DNA of 62,236 nucleotides from an uncultured Pedobacter sp. (GCF_913776295.1 NZ_CAJYOJ010000005.1:1-62236), one strand, 5' to 3'. Shown: positions 50,401 through 59,864, numbered from the stretch's first letter. Made by a program: numbers and translations. The notes: generated from the sequence alone by a model not told the origin.

Positions 50401-50660
50401 TGATCATTCGGTACATTAATCACAAACCGCCCGTCAGTATCTGTTTGGGTACGGATATTGGTACCTTTAACAGTAACTGTAGCGCCTATTATAGGAATTT
50501 GCTTATTATCGGAGATTACTCCGGTTACCTTTGTCTGCTGTGCAAAAGTAATTTTGATCATCAGCATCAAGGTTAGCATGGTTAAACAACATCTTTTAAA
50601 GAGTTGCCTTTTCGAGCCCAGGTTATCCCCAGCAAAATGCAATAGTATAATTCTTTTCAT
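47487..50660 (-). CDS. SusC-family TonB-dependent transporter, XusA-like
   Basis: This 1057-aa transporter starts with a positively charged stretch, a late signal peptide (about 24-40, ending ITFAQ) and a carboxypeptidase-regulatory-like domain (about 45-115, GVISDNKQIPIIGATVTVKG). The plug follows (VVVIGYGTQKKASVVAA, PLILVDGIERPMNS, VFGVRGANGVILITT) and the barrel ends in RFNIGANITF. It is the first gene of the core operon and the probable importer of large xylo-oligosaccharides. The upstream gap carries a -7 box at 51209-51216, which would leave a leader of about 540 nt. Confidence 0.95.
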   Translation of the reverse strand: MKRIILLHFAGDNLGSKRQLFKRCCLTMLTLMLMIKITFAQQTKVTGVISDNKQIPIIGATVTVKGTNIRTQTDTDGRFVINVPNDQSILVIGYVGMVTKEVSAKGKNNLKIVLAEDQSALNDVVVIGYGTQKKASVVAAIAQTTGKVLERAGGVSSIGAALTGNVPGVITTASTGMPGEEDPQILIRGRSTWNNTGPLILVDGIERPMNSVDIGSVETVSVLKDASATAVFGVRGANGVILITTKRGREGQASIRGTINNVIKSPSRLPGKYDSYDALTIKNQAIENELSLKLESWADYLPQATIYKYRYPANLAESERYPNVNWDQVLFKDYALSNNVNLNISGGTAKVKYFANADYLYEGDLFRTFKNDRGYEPGYGFNRLNVRSNLDFQLTKSTLFKVNLSGSRGVKKSPWGNSNSDYSYWISAYSTAPDVFMPQYSDGTWGYYAPNVQKGLNSARNLAVSGVGYTTTSRITTDFTLDQDLGSLVKGLNFKGTIALDNSFIEGNRGINDLYNGIQSKWIDPKTGLTTYEQAFDGTNRFDFQNGINWTTNGGTVQDWSTQRRLFYQGQLNYALKLGTNHNITAMGLFNRNEVATGSEIPNYREDWVFRTTYNYANKYMIEYNGAYNGSEKFSTKNRFAFFSSGGLGWMLSEEKFMKPLKFVDMLKLRASYGAIGDDNVSGRWLYLTQWAYGGQTKLGVTGEGSELSPYTWYKISALGNPDVHWEKVKKTNFGIDYSFFKGMFTGKADFFRDRRTDILILGANRAIPSYFGVDAPVANLGIVENKGYELELAFNKRLGQNWRLWANVNYTHAKDKVIEADDAQLLPEYQKRANKQISQTYSYVSAGNYNTWDELYGSTIHDNNDGQKLPGNYYIIDYNGDGIIDSKDNIPYGFPSNPQNTYNATFGVDWKGFSLFVQLYGVNNVTRQVVFSSLAGQNHLVYNEGSYWSKDNPNADVPLPRWLSTASGYTSGNRYMYDGSYIRLKNAELAYTFEKSKSFIKRIGMESLRVYVNGNNLYVWTKMPDDRESNFAGTGWASQGAYPTVKRFNIGANITF

Positions 50661-51408
50661 TTTTCGAAATCATTTATTGAGCATGATGGGTGAAATTGAT
50701 GACGTCTGTTTGATATGCATTCCGGAACATTTCATTTCCGATAAGACGTTTCGAAAGGAAGTCGTTTTCCTAAATGGAATTTTAAGTAAATCTCTTAGCA
50801 TTATTATTTGGTTAGTGTTTTTAAATAGAAGAAAAGTTTTTTTCTCCAATAATGATCAGCCTCGCGATGTGGTAAGGGCCAATTGATGAATTCAGGTTGA
50901 GCGGCTACACCTCACTACTCGCATGTAAATGAAAGTCGAAAAATGAGCGATTTGCTGATCTCAGCCTGCCAGGGAGATTTCCAGCTCACCTTTTTTCGAT
51001 TTATACATCCGGCCAATGCTTAGCCATTAAAGCACTTGTTACCTATCGCTCAATGGAATTAAAAATCGGTAAACTGAAGTTTCAGATTGATGGTGATTTG
51101 ACATTGCCCGCAGGTTTGTCCCTTTTTGCGGGACAAGATCGCTTAAGCCTTCCTCATAGAAGTTGATCAATTGATTAGTCATGGTTTATAAGTTTTATTT
51201 GGTTAAACCAAACATAGGACAAAAACGAATTTTAAGGTTAGAAGATTTGTACATAAATCTGATACAAATGTTCTATCACCACAAACAACTGAAATTCAGA
51301 CAATTAAACACCTTTAAAGAAGCTTACCGCGATAATAACTGAGAAATTTTAGTTGGTAAAACGATTTCAACAACCTAAAACAATCGATTGCACAATGGTA
51401 AATAACAG
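50661..51408. other. Long leader/promoter region of the xylan core operon
   Basis: This 748-bp gap lies between the xusA-like start and the hybrid regulator stop. It contains the palindrome and promoter box described at 51198-51216, and otherwise no gene. A plus-strand frame that overlaps the xusA-like gene is a shadow. No other CAAAnnTA (minus TAnnTTTG) match occurs between the gene and 51200, so the 51209 box is the best promoter candidate. Confidence 0.5.
51198..51216 (-). promoter_or_regulatory. Palindrome overlapping a -7 box upstream of the xus operon
   Basis: TTTGGTTAAACCAAA (51198-51212) is a perfect 15-bp palindrome around a central A. Its upstream end runs into TATGTTTG (minus strand, 51209-51216), an exact TAnnTTTG match. 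A regulator bound here would touch the -7 box and start site. No -33 TTG is seen at the right distance, as expected of an activator-dependent promoter. Confidence 0.45.
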
Positions 51409-54400
51409 CTAATTACCTGTATCAGATGCGTGATCTTGCTTACGGTACAGGTTTAAGTACTCTGAAGGTTGCATGCCGAATTTTGCTTTAAAAGATTTAG
51501 CGAAATAGTTTGGTGTGGCGAAGCCGACGAGGTAAGCAATCTGAGAAATATTCAGGTCGCTTTTTACCAGCAATGCCGCGGCCTTATCAAGCTTAACCGA
51601 GCGGATATACTCTACCGGCGAAAGCCCTGTTAATTCCAGCACTTTATGGTAGAGCGAGCCCCGGCTCATCCCTACATTTTTGCTTAAATCTTCTACAGAT
51701 AATTGTGAATTATTGATGTTATCTTCAATGTACTTCAGAATATTCTTCAGTAACTTATCGCCATGAGATTCAACAAAAATCTCAGCGGTTTCCATCTTAA
51801 TCTGTTTGGTATAAGTATTTTTAAGCGTACGGTTGAGGAGTAAAAGGTTTTTGATTTTAATATTGAGGATATCAATATTAAAAGGTTTGGTCAGATAATC
51901 ATTCGCACCAATTTCCAGTCCCGTCAATTGTTCCTGTTCACCGGTAAGCGCGGTTAAGAGAATAACAGGGATATGTTTTGTTCGCTTATCTTCCTTTATT
52001 TTTTTACAGAGCTCAATACCCGTTACATTAGGCATACTGATATCGCTTACAATAAGTTCAGGATGGTTGGCCAGTGTTTTTTGCCAGCCCTCCTTGCCAT
52101 CGGCTGCTTCTACAATACGGTAATGGGCCTTCAAATGCTCTTTCAGGTATTCCCTAAGGTCCTGATTATCCTCTACAATGAGAATGGTGTGGATTTCTGC
52201 ATCCGTTTCATTTGTCGCTTTAGCTGAAACTTCTTCCTCAGTCTGTATTGGGGTTTCGGGAATTGAAAAATCAAGATTCAGCTTTTCGATATGGTCCTGC
52301 AGCGGTAAAGGCAGGGCAATCATAAAACGAGTACCTTTCCCAACTTTGCTTTCTAAATCGATGGTGCCACCCTGGATTTTAACGAACTCCCTGATGATGG
52401 AAAGACCGATCCCGCTTCCCTGATTAAGAATGGATACTTCGGTATCAGCCTGAAAAAAACGCTCGAATACTTTTTGCTGCTCTTCCTTGCTAATGCCAAT
52501 CCCAGTATCGCTCACCGTAATCAGAACATGCTCTTCCTGCCCCTCACCCGGTGCTCTTTTTAAATCAACGGTGATGGTACCACCTGATGGCGTAAATTTA
52601 AAGGCATTAGAAAGAAGGTTGAATAAAATACGTTCCAGCTTGTCGTGGTCAAACGCCGTTGGATAGCTATCAAACTGGGTCTGAAAAGTAAGGCTTATCG
52701 ATTTACGTTCGCTTAAATCATTGAAAGATTCAATTACATCGGCAATGAACGAAACCAGTTCGCCCGTGGCGTTATTGATTTTGAGCTCATTCTCTTCAAT
52801 TTTCCGGAAATCGAGGATTTGGTTAACCAGATTGAGCAGGCGACGCGCATTACGTTTCACTATTTTAAGCGATGCACTTTTAGACTCTTCTCCCTGTTGC
52901 GAAAGCAGGTTCTCAACCGGCCCCAGGATAAGTGACAGCGGCGTGCGAAACTCGTGGCTTAAGTTGGTTAAAAATTTAATTTTCAGTGAATCGAGCTCAT
53001 GCAAGCGCTCGGCCTCTTTTCTGTCCTGCAAAATCTGCTGCTCAATTTTTGTTTTTTCCTGCATGAGCGCAAACTTTCTTTCCAGGTTTTTAATACCGCG
53101 GTGGCGGATGTACAGTAAAGTACCGGCAATAGCAAGCAGGTAAAAAACATAAGCATATAGGGTTCTCCACCATGGCGGATGGACAATGATCTTTATTGAA
53201 GATTCAGTTGTATTCCAAACGCCATCATTGTTACTTGCCTGTACATGGAAAATATATTCGCCCGGATCGAGATTGGTATAAGAAACCGTTTTAACAGTGC
53301 CTGCATCAATCCATTCTTTATTAAAACCTTCGAGCTTATACCGATAACGGTTTTGTTCCGGAGCGGTGTAGTTTACACTGACAAAACTCAGTGAAAAATT
53401 CTGCTTGTAATCCAGGTCGATTTTTTTGGCAACAGAAATATGGTCGGTTATTGGCCCCTCCTCACTCGCCTCAATCACATTATTGGAAATTTTTAGCTCG
53501 GTAAAAAGTACAGCGGGAACATTTTTGTTTTTTCTGAATCCGGCCGGGTTGAAGTAATTCATCCCTTCTGCCCCACCAAAAAATATTTCGCCGTCTCTGC
53601 ATTTTAAGGCTGCTCCCCTGATAAAACTATTGTTTTGCACCCCATTGTAGATGCCGTAATTGCTAAATTTTTGTGTCTTTGGATCGAAACGGCTGATCCC
53701 TTTGCTGGTAGTTACCCAAATATTATGGTCATCGTCTTCAACAATGGCATCAATAACGTCATTTGCCAAACCATTACGTTCGGTGAAATTGATGAACTTA
53801 TTTGACCTTTTATCCAACAGGTTTAAGCCGCCACCAGCCGTACCGATCCAGATCCGCCCTTTTGAATCTTCCAGAAAAGCCTGTGCAATATCCCCTTTAA
53901 GCCCTGAGTTAAGTTCGTTATAATGTTTAATACGGGCCTTATCAGCGCTAATCATGGCTACACCAGAACCATGAGAACCTACCCAAATGTTCGCAAAACG
54001 GTCTTCTTTAATAAAACGGATGTAATTATTAAGTGGAAACTTGCGGTCTGCGGCCGACTGTACCTTATCAATATACCTAAATATAACCTTGTGATTAGCG
54101 TCCATCACATTAATCCCCCCTCCATTGGTACCTACCCATATCAGCCCGTTTTTATCCTGTGTAATGCAAAATACATCATCAGAATTAAGGCCAGAATCTG
54201 TGTTGGTTTTCCGGTAAGAGGCCGCTTTGGTCAGCGTTGAATCCAGCACGATTAAACCATAACCAAAAGTACCCAGATAAAGTTTCTTAGCTGAACTGAC
54301 AAATAATGACATGAGGGTTAAACGCGGCGGCAAACCCAATTTCTCTAAATTAACTTTGTGGAACAGGCCGGTATTTCTGTTAAAGATACTCAGTCCTCCT

Positions 54401-55584
54401 CCTTCTGTTGCTACATATAACTCTGTACTGTTTTTTGGTGCAAACGACGTTACTACGGGCGCATTTAAACCATAAACATCAAAAACATTACTCTTAATGA
54501 GGTTAAAAAGATTGAGGTTACTATCAAACTTATTGATCCCCTCGCGGTATAAGCCTAACCAATATATCCCCTGTTTATCGATGTAAACATATTTTACGCT
54601 AGTGCCCCTCAGGCTGTAAGGGTTGCGTGGATTAGGCCGGTATACCCTAACTTTCTTAGTGCGAAGATCAAAAACATTAAGGCCATCTTCGGTGCCGAGC
54701 CACAACTGACCGTTTGGTGCTACCGCTATACTTTGAACATTGTTATCGCTCAGCGAATTGGGATCACCAGGGATGTGCAGGTAGTTATCAAAGCCCATAC
54801 CATCTGGTTTGAGCATGCTTAAGCCTGAGTTAGTCCCCACCCAAATGTCGCCGTTGCCGTCTTCAGCTAAAGACTTAACCATGGTTCCTGTCAGTTGCAC
54901 AGGTTGATCTGTTGAAGATCCGATCCGGATAAAAGATGAATTTTGGCGGTTAAAGAGAAATAATCCATCATCTGTTCCTACCCACATCCTGTGCCTGCTA
55001 TCCTCCATCATCACATTGATCATGGTTGGCGGAAGTTTACCAAAATGAGCGGCTGCGATTGGAAATCTGGAGACTTTTTTCGTTTCCGGATCAAAAAGAT
55101 CAAGTCCGGTAAAGGTTGCTACCCATATTTTCCCTAAATAATCACTGGTAATATACCTGATGAGGCTATGACTAAAACCTGCCGGGCCATTTGAGGCACG
55201 ATAATTAATGAAAGAATTTTTTCTTCTGTTAAAAAGCGCCAGTGAACCTCCACTGGTACCAAACCAAAGGTTTCCCTTTCGGTCTTCATGAATAGCTTTT
55301 ACCTCGTTAGCCTGAATACTGGTAGAATCGTTTGCCTGGTATTTATAGGTTGTAAAGTTTGTACCATCAAATTTATTTAACCCGTCTTCCGTTCCAAACC
55401 ACATTAATCCATACCGATCTTTAAAAATAACAGTTACATTGTTAGATGATAAGCCATTTTTAGAAGTTAAGGCGGTGAAACGCAATTCGGGCTGTTGTGT
55501 TTTAGGCTGTGCCTTAACATCACCAGCATTTAAAAACAGGTAAATAAATAGAATTAATGCCGAATAAGCAGAACCCTTGAGCAT
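51409..55584 (-). CDS. Hybrid two-component system sensor/regulator (HTCS)
   Basis: This 1391-aa protein joins a whole two-component pathway. A signal/anchor segment (1-26) is followed by two seven-bladed propellers of Reg_prop repeats (about 40-720, recurrent W[FV]GT[ED]DGLN), a Y_Y_Y domain (about 735-800), a transmembrane helix (809-828), a histidine kinase with LSHEFRTP (His877), an ATPase with NLLSNAFKFTP and SDTGIGI, a receiver (1132-1240, phosphoacceptor Asp1181) and an AraC-type DNA-binding domain (about 1290-1385). The periplasmic propeller binds a xylan oligosaccharide and the protein then activates the sus genes. It lies directly upstream of the xus operon on the same strand. A -7 box at 55668-55675 suggests its own promoter. 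Confidence 0.95.
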   Translation of the reverse strand: MLKGSAYSALILFIYLFLNAGDVKAQPKTQQPELRFTALTSKNGLSSNNVTVIFKDRYGLMWFGTEDGLNKFDGTNFTTYKYQANDSTSIQANEVKAIHEDRKGNLWFGTSGGSLALFNRRKNSFINYRASNGPAGFSHSLIRYITSDYLGKIWVATFTGLDLFDPETKKVSRFPIAAAHFGKLPPTMINVMMEDSRHRMWVGTDDGLFLFNRQNSSFIRIGSSTDQPVQLTGTMVKSLAEDGNGDIWVGTNSGLSMLKPDGMGFDNYLHIPGDPNSLSDNNVQSIAVAPNGQLWLGTEDGLNVFDLRTKKVRVYRPNPRNPYSLRGTSVKYVYIDKQGIYWLGLYREGINKFDSNLNLFNLIKSNVFDVYGLNAPVVTSFAPKNSTELYVATEGGGLSIFNRNTGLFHKVNLEKLGLPPRLTLMSLFVSSAKKLYLGTFGYGLIVLDSTLTKAASYRKTNTDSGLNSDDVFCITQDKNGLIWVGTNGGGINVMDANHKVIFRYIDKVQSAADRKFPLNNYIRFIKEDRFANIWVGSHGSGVAMISADKARIKHYNELNSGLKGDIAQAFLEDSKGRIWIGTAGGGLNLLDKRSNKFINFTERNGLANDVIDAIVEDDDHNIWVTTSKGISRFDPKTQKFSNYGIYNGVQNNSFIRGAALKCRDGEIFFGGAEGMNYFNPAGFRKNKNVPAVLFTELKISNNVIEASEEGPITDHISVAKKIDLDYKQNFSLSFVSVNYTAPEQNRYRYKLEGFNKEWIDAGTVKTVSYTNLDPGEYIFHVQASNNDGVWNTTESSIKIIVHPPWWRTLYAYVFYLLAIAGTLLYIRHRGIKNLERKFALMQEKTKIEQQILQDRKEAERLHELDSLKIKFLTNLSHEFRTPLSLILGPVENLLSQQGEESKSASLKIVKRNARRLLNLVNQILDFRKIEENELKINNATGELVSFIADVIESFNDLSERKSISLTFQTQFDSYPTAFDHDKLERILFNLLSNAFKFTPSGGTITVDLKRAPGEGQEEHVLITVSDTGIGISKEEQQKVFERFFQADTEVSILNQGSGIGLSIIREFVKIQGGTIDLESKVGKGTRFMIALPLPLQDHIEKLNLDFSIPETPIQTEEEVSAKATNETDAEIHTILIVEDNQDLREYLKEHLKAHYRIVEAADGKEGWQKTLANHPELIVSDISMPNVTGIELCKKIKEDKRTKHIPVILLTALTGEQEQLTGLEIGANDYLTKPFNIDILNIKIKNLLLLNRTLKNTYTKQIKMETAEIFVESHGDKLLKNILKYIEDNINNSQLSVEDLSKNVGMSRGSLYHKVLELTGLSPVEYIRSVKLDKAAALLVKSDLNISQIAYLVGFATPNYFAKSFKAKFGMQPSEYLNLYRKQDHASDTGN

Positions 55585-55667
55585 AGTTTAATGATTTTGC
55601 TGTATTAATAAAATTTCAACTTCAGGCGTAGAAAAGCTAAATAATGCGCTAAAATCTGAGGAAGATT

Positions 55668-55675
55668 CAAAATTA
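55668..55675 (-). promoter_or_regulatory. -7 box of the HTCS gene
   Basis: The minus strand reads TAATTTTG, an exact TAnnTTTG match, about 84 nt upstream of the ATG at 55584. No -33 TTG is recognised. Confidence 0.4.
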
Positions 55676-55793
55676 TCCTGATGCATGGTCTATTTGGTTT
55701 ATTGGCGGTAAGATAAAAAAACTAATTTGGTTCATCACATCATTACCACTTCTATCATATTATTTTATTCATTATCAGCTTAAAAAACTTGAT

Positions 55794-56894
55794 TTATTTT
55801 CTGAAATCAATCACCTTCCAATATGCTCTTTTTCTTTGCAGGTTTTGATCAAAAAGTAACGGATAGTTTTTTCTTCCGGGTACCGGATATTGATCGAGCC
55901 AGGTAGAACGATCGGAAAGATTCCAAAAAGTTACACTGCTGATATTCTTTTTAAATTCCCTGAAAATAGAAAAAACCCGGGCATATCTGTCAATCTGCTT
56001 TTTTTCGAGCGCTGCCGTGAGGCTGTCTTGCTCACCCGGTTTTTTTGCCCTTAAATTTTTCTCCCATGGATAGATGGACATATCAAGTTCTGTAATCTGG
56101 ATCTGCAGGCCAAGAGATGCATACTGTTTTAAAGATTCTCTCAATTCAGTATCGCTGGGTTCGAAAATAGACCAGTGCCCCTGTAAACCTACGCCGTGAA
56201 CAGGCACCTTGTTATCAACAAGTTTTTTCAACATTTTATATATCTTGGCTCTTTTTACAGGTCGTTCAGAATTATAGTCATTATAAAAAAGCAATGCACC
56301 AGGATCAGCCTCATGCGCATATTCGAAAGCCTTGGCAATAAATTCCTCTCCACAGATCTCGTTCCATAAGGATGGCCTTAAATATTGGTCATCTTCGTCG
56401 CCAATCACCTCATTCACTACATCCCAGGCATATACTTTTCCTTTATATCGCCCCACAATGGTTGTGATATGGTCTTTAAGCCTTTTCAGCAACAGTTCCT
56501 TATCTACCCTTCCTCCAGCACTTTTCTTAAAAATCCAGGAAGGCACCTGTTCATGCCAACATAACGTATGGCCCCTTATTTTAAGGCGGTGATCCTGTGC
56601 AAAATTAACCAGTGCGTCGGCTTCCTTCCAATTATAAAAATCCTCACGCGGATGAATGGGTTGCATTTTCATGGCGTTCTCCGGCGTTATGCTATTAAAT
56701 TCCTTTAAAAGCAAAGTGCCTTGCTCGCCTTTGATGGTCTGGGGCGAAACCGCTACTCCGATATTAAAATAAGACTGATAATAATCTTTCAGGCCCAGGT
56801 TACTTTTTTTAACTTTAGTGTAACTGCCGCAACCGGAAAAAATTCCGAAGACAGCTATCGTAAAAACGGCAAAATAAAATTTGATTGTACGCAT
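55794..56894 (-). CDS. GH10 endo-beta-1,4-xylanase lipoprotein
   Basis: This 366-aa xylanase has the lipobox GIFSGCG (Cys22), so it is membrane-anchored. A compact, uninterrupted GH10 barrel contains GHTLCWHEQVPSW, the acid in WDVVNEV (Glu162) and the nucleophile in ITELDMS (Glu269). No CBM is present. It is transcribed towards the HTCS gene, with a 209-bp gap, and diverges from the homologous GH10 at 57189. The two share most active-site segments (GLKDYYQ, ENAMKM, YNDYN, GVGLQGHWS) and look like an ancient inverted duplication. Short linear products would be formed near the membrane. The 294-bp divergent gap has no TAnnTTTG box in a useful place. Confidence 0.94.
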   Translation of the reverse strand: MRTIKFYFAVFTIAVFGIFSGCGSYTKVKKSNLGLKDYYQSYFNIGVAVSPQTIKGEQGTLLLKEFNSITPENAMKMQPIHPREDFYNWKEADALVNFAQDHRLKIRGHTLCWHEQVPSWIFKKSAGGRVDKELLLKRLKDHITTIVGRYKGKVYAWDVVNEVIGDEDDQYLRPSLWNEICGEEFIAKAFEYAHEADPGALLFYNDYNSERPVKRAKIYKMLKKLVDNKVPVHGVGLQGHWSIFEPSDTELRESLKQYASLGLQIQITELDMSIYPWEKNLRAKKPGEQDSLTAALEKKQIDRYARVFSIFREFKKNISSVTFWNLSDRSTWLDQYPVPGRKNYPLLFDQNLQRKRAYWKVIDFRK

Positions 56895-57188
56895 TTATAT
56901 TTGGTTGAATGGCAAAGGCGATTTCTCAATCGTCATGGTCATGAAAAATCCAGTAAATTTAGACCTAAGCAAATGCTTCAGCAGTCATATTTGTTAAAAC
57001 AATAAGAACAGATGTTCAAAAAAGCACCAAATCGCTAAAAATTGACCAAATTGATAAACCAATAAGCCTCCGGGCCAACGTGTCATAAATCAATTACATA
57101 ACATTTGTTTCCAAAAATTGATGATACGAAGCCTGGTCAGCACGAAAAACATACGATTTTGCAACTTTATTGCCTTACCTAATCGAAT

Positions 57189-58277
57189 ATGAGAAAACCG
57201 ACCATCATCACCTATCTGGCCGTTCCGCTACTTCTTGCCGGCTTTATGTTCAGTGCCTATCAAAATAAGGAGCTTAATACAAAGGGACTAAAAGACTACT
57301 ACCAAAAATATTTTCCCATAGGTGTGGCGGTTACTCCCTGGGACCTGGGCGGTGATAAGCGAAATTTGATTCTAAGCCAGTTTAACAGCGTCACCGCTGA
57401 AAATGCGATGAAAATGGGGCCGATACACCCCACTGAAAATACCTATAACTGGAAAATGGCAGACTCTATCGCATCCTTTGCAAGGGTAAACGGACTAAAA
57501 CTCCGTGGCCATTGTTTAGTATGGCATAACCAAACCCCACGCTGGCTATTTAAAAATGAAGATGGAAGTTCGGTATCCAAAGAAACTTTGCTAAAAAGAA
57601 TTCAAACACACATCAATACTGTTGTAAGCAGGTATAAGAAAGATATTTACGCCTGGGATGTGGTTAACGAGGTTATAGCAGATGACTCTGCCTATTTCCG
57701 CAAATCGCCGCTATACCAGATCGCAGGCGAAGATTTTGTTGAGATGGCTTTCAGGTACGCCCACCAGGCCGATCCCGATGCCCAATTGTTTTACAACGAC
57801 TATAATACAGAACAGCCATTAAAACGTGAAAAAATTTATAAAATGCTCAAAGGACTGTTGGCTAAAGGGGTTCCAATCCATGGTGTTGGATTACAGGGCC
57901 ATTGGTCTGTAAATAATCCAAGTCGTTCTGAACTGGAAAAATCGATTGCTCTATTTTCCTCACTCGGACTTAAAATTCAGATCACAGAGTTAGACGTATC
58001 GGTTTATAGTGGCCATCAGGGCGGACGTTTAATCCAGGGCAATACAAGTAGCAGTACCGAACAGTTTACCACTGAAATGGAAGAAAAACAGCTCCAGCAA
58101 TATAAAATGATTTTTGAAGTGCTGCGTAAATACAAAGCTAACATCACGGGCGTTACTTTCTGGAATTTATCAGATCAGTACAGCTGGCTGGATAACCGTG
58201 GCCGGAAAAACTATCCGTTATTGTTTGATCAGGAACTTAAGCCAAAAAAGGCCTATTTCGAGGTCACGAAATTTTAA
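57189..58277 (+). CDS. GH10 endo-beta-1,4-xylanase, periplasmic
   Basis: This 362-aa xylanase has an N-terminal hydrophobic signal (about 5-23) without a lipobox Cys, so I place it in the periplasm. The GH10 motifs are intact: GHCLVWHNQTPRW, WDVVNEV (Glu161) and ITELDVS (Glu267). It is the paralogue of the lipoprotein GH10 at 55794-56894 but with a soluble signal. It would trim xylo-oligosaccharides after import, feeding GH43 and GH67. It starts a plus-strand run: GH10, GH43 (129-bp gap), GH67 (78-bp gap). Confidence 0.94.
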   Translation: MRKPTIITYLAVPLLLAGFMFSAYQNKELNTKGLKDYYQKYFPIGVAVTPWDLGGDKRNLILSQFNSVTAENAMKMGPIHPTENTYNWKMADSIASFARVNGLKLRGHCLVWHNQTPRWLFKNEDGSSVSKETLLKRIQTHINTVVSRYKKDIYAWDVVNEVIADDSAYFRKSPLYQIAGEDFVEMAFRYAHQADPDAQLFYNDYNTEQPLKREKIYKMLKGLLAKGVPIHGVGLQGHWSVNNPSRSELEKSIALFSSLGLKIQITELDVSVYSGHQGGRLIQGNTSSSTEQFTTEMEEKQLQQYKMIFEVLRKYKANITGVTFWNLSDQYSWLDNRGRKNYPLLFDQELKPKKAYFEVTKF

Positions 58278-58406
58278 ATAATAAGCAAGAAAAACATCAA
58301 TTCAACCCTGATAATCTGTAAAAACCGCTCTTTCTTTATCAGTTTCATTAATTTACTCAGGAAGCAAAATTTCCCTGATAAATAAAAACCTATAAGTCAA
58401 TTCAAC

Positions 58407-59786
58407 ATGAAAAAACGAGTTAAAATATCATCTATACCCTATATTCTATTTGCCTTCCTTTTAATCATAACCAAATACGCTAAAGCTGATGACCATATTG
58501 CCAGCCACCGGCACCTTGCAGACCCGGCCACACTGGTTTATAACGGAAGAGTTTACCTGTATGCCTCAAACGATGATGACAACAGCGATGATAAGGACAG
58601 TGGCTATAAAATGAAATCGATTGTTTGTATTTCCAGCAGCGATATGAAAAACTGGACCGACCATGGTGTGGTATTTGAGGCACCACGTGATGTAACCTGG
58701 GCCACCAGAACCTGGGCACCTTCGGTTATTGCCAGAAACGGTAAAATTTACCTGTATTTTGGAAACGGTGGCTCAGGAATTGGCGTAGCTACCTCCTCCT
58801 CACCCATCGGCCCGTTTAAAGATCCATTGGGCAAAAAGTTAATTGATAATGAAACTCCCGGCGTACAACCTGCAAAAAACATGTGGTTGTTTGATCCGAT
58901 GGCTTTTTTAGATGATGACGGACAGGCCTATTTATATTTTGGGGGAAATGGTGAAGACAATATGCGGGTGATTAAACTCAATGAAGATATGATCAGCGTG
59001 AACGGCCGGGCAAGTTCATTTCATGTACCCGCTTTTTTTGAAGCTTCCTGGATGCATAAACGAAATGGCAATTATTATTTTTCGTATTCGTCTAACCCCA
59101 GGGCCGAAATGAGGATTGATTATATGATGAGCAAAAACCCAACCACCGGATTTGTTTACAAAGGTGTTATTGGCGCACAGCCACCCAATAATAATAACAA
59201 TAATCACCAGGGGATATTTGAGTTCAAAGGAAAATGGTACCATGCTTATCACAACAGAGTCGTAGCGATAAAAAAGGGAATTCCTCCCGTATACAAGCGT
59301 AATTTGGCTATTGAGGAGCTAAATTACAATCCAGATGGTTCGATTGTTCAGATCACTTATACTGAAAATGGTGTGAAGCAAATTGGTGCAGTAAATCCTT
59401 GTCAACGCAACGAAGCCGAAACCCTGCAAGACCAAAGTGGGATCACAACCAAAAATACTGCTGATGGCGGAATGCTCGTTTCGGGCATGAAAAGTAATAA
59501 CTGGATCAAAATCCAGGGTGTAGACTTTGGTAAAAAAGGTCCAAAGCTTTTTAGTGCTGAATTAGGCGGCCTGTCACCAGGTACAAGTCTGGAAGTACGT
59601 GCAGGCAGTTTAGATGGAAAACAGATTGCAAAACTGGTTTCAACCGGTAAACAGGCAGCTGGCTTACAACTATACACCGGAAAAGCGGAACCGATTAAGG
59701 GAAAACAAGATCTTTACCTTGTGGTATCTGGCGATGACAAGGCTAACGGAATTGACATCGACTGGTGGCGTTTTGAGCAGCATTAA
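58407..59786 (+). CDS. GH43 enzyme with C-terminal CBM6-like domain
   Basis: This 459-aa secreted enzyme has a signal peptide (about 1-27, ending YAKA). The GH43 propeller has the base in LADPATL (Asp39), the second Asp in WLFDPMA (Asp163) and the acid in FFEASW (Glu212). The C-terminal about 130 residues form a CBM6-like beta-sandwich (from RNEAETLQDQSG to GIDIDWWRF). The sequence is unlike the GH43 at 36309, so they are probably from different subfamilies and split beta-xylosidase and arabinofuranosidase work. An NNNNNNH run (residues about 260) is a local curiosity. It is probably periplasmic. Confidence 0.9.
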   Translation: MKKRVKISSIPYILFAFLLIITKYAKADDHIASHRHLADPATLVYNGRVYLYASNDDDNSDDKDSGYKMKSIVCISSSDMKNWTDHGVVFEAPRDVTWATRTWAPSVIARNGKIYLYFGNGGSGIGVATSSSPIGPFKDPLGKKLIDNETPGVQPAKNMWLFDPMAFLDDDGQAYLYFGGNGEDNMRVIKLNEDMISVNGRASSFHVPAFFEASWMHKRNGNYYFSYSSNPRAEMRIDYMMSKNPTTGFVYKGVIGAQPPNNNNNNHQGIFEFKGKWYHAYHNRVVAIKKGIPPVYKRNLAIEELNYNPDGSIVQITYTENGVKQIGAVNPCQRNEAETLQDQSGITTKNTADGGMLVSGMKSNNWIKIQGVDFGKKGPKLFSAELGGLSPGTSLEVRAGSLDGKQIAKLVSTGKQAAGLQLYTGKAEPIKGKQDLYLVVSGDDKANGIDIDWWRFEQH

Positions 59787-59864
59787 ACTTTCAAAACACC
59801 TATCTTAATAACGGCAAAAAAGCTCGGTCCAGGCAGCTAATGATCAGATCAAATATATCAAAGC

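Noticed and set aside
50458..50886. 142-codon plus-strand frame upstream of the xusA-like gene
   Set aside because: The first half is antisense to the SusC signal and regulatory domain. The remainder is low in coding character.
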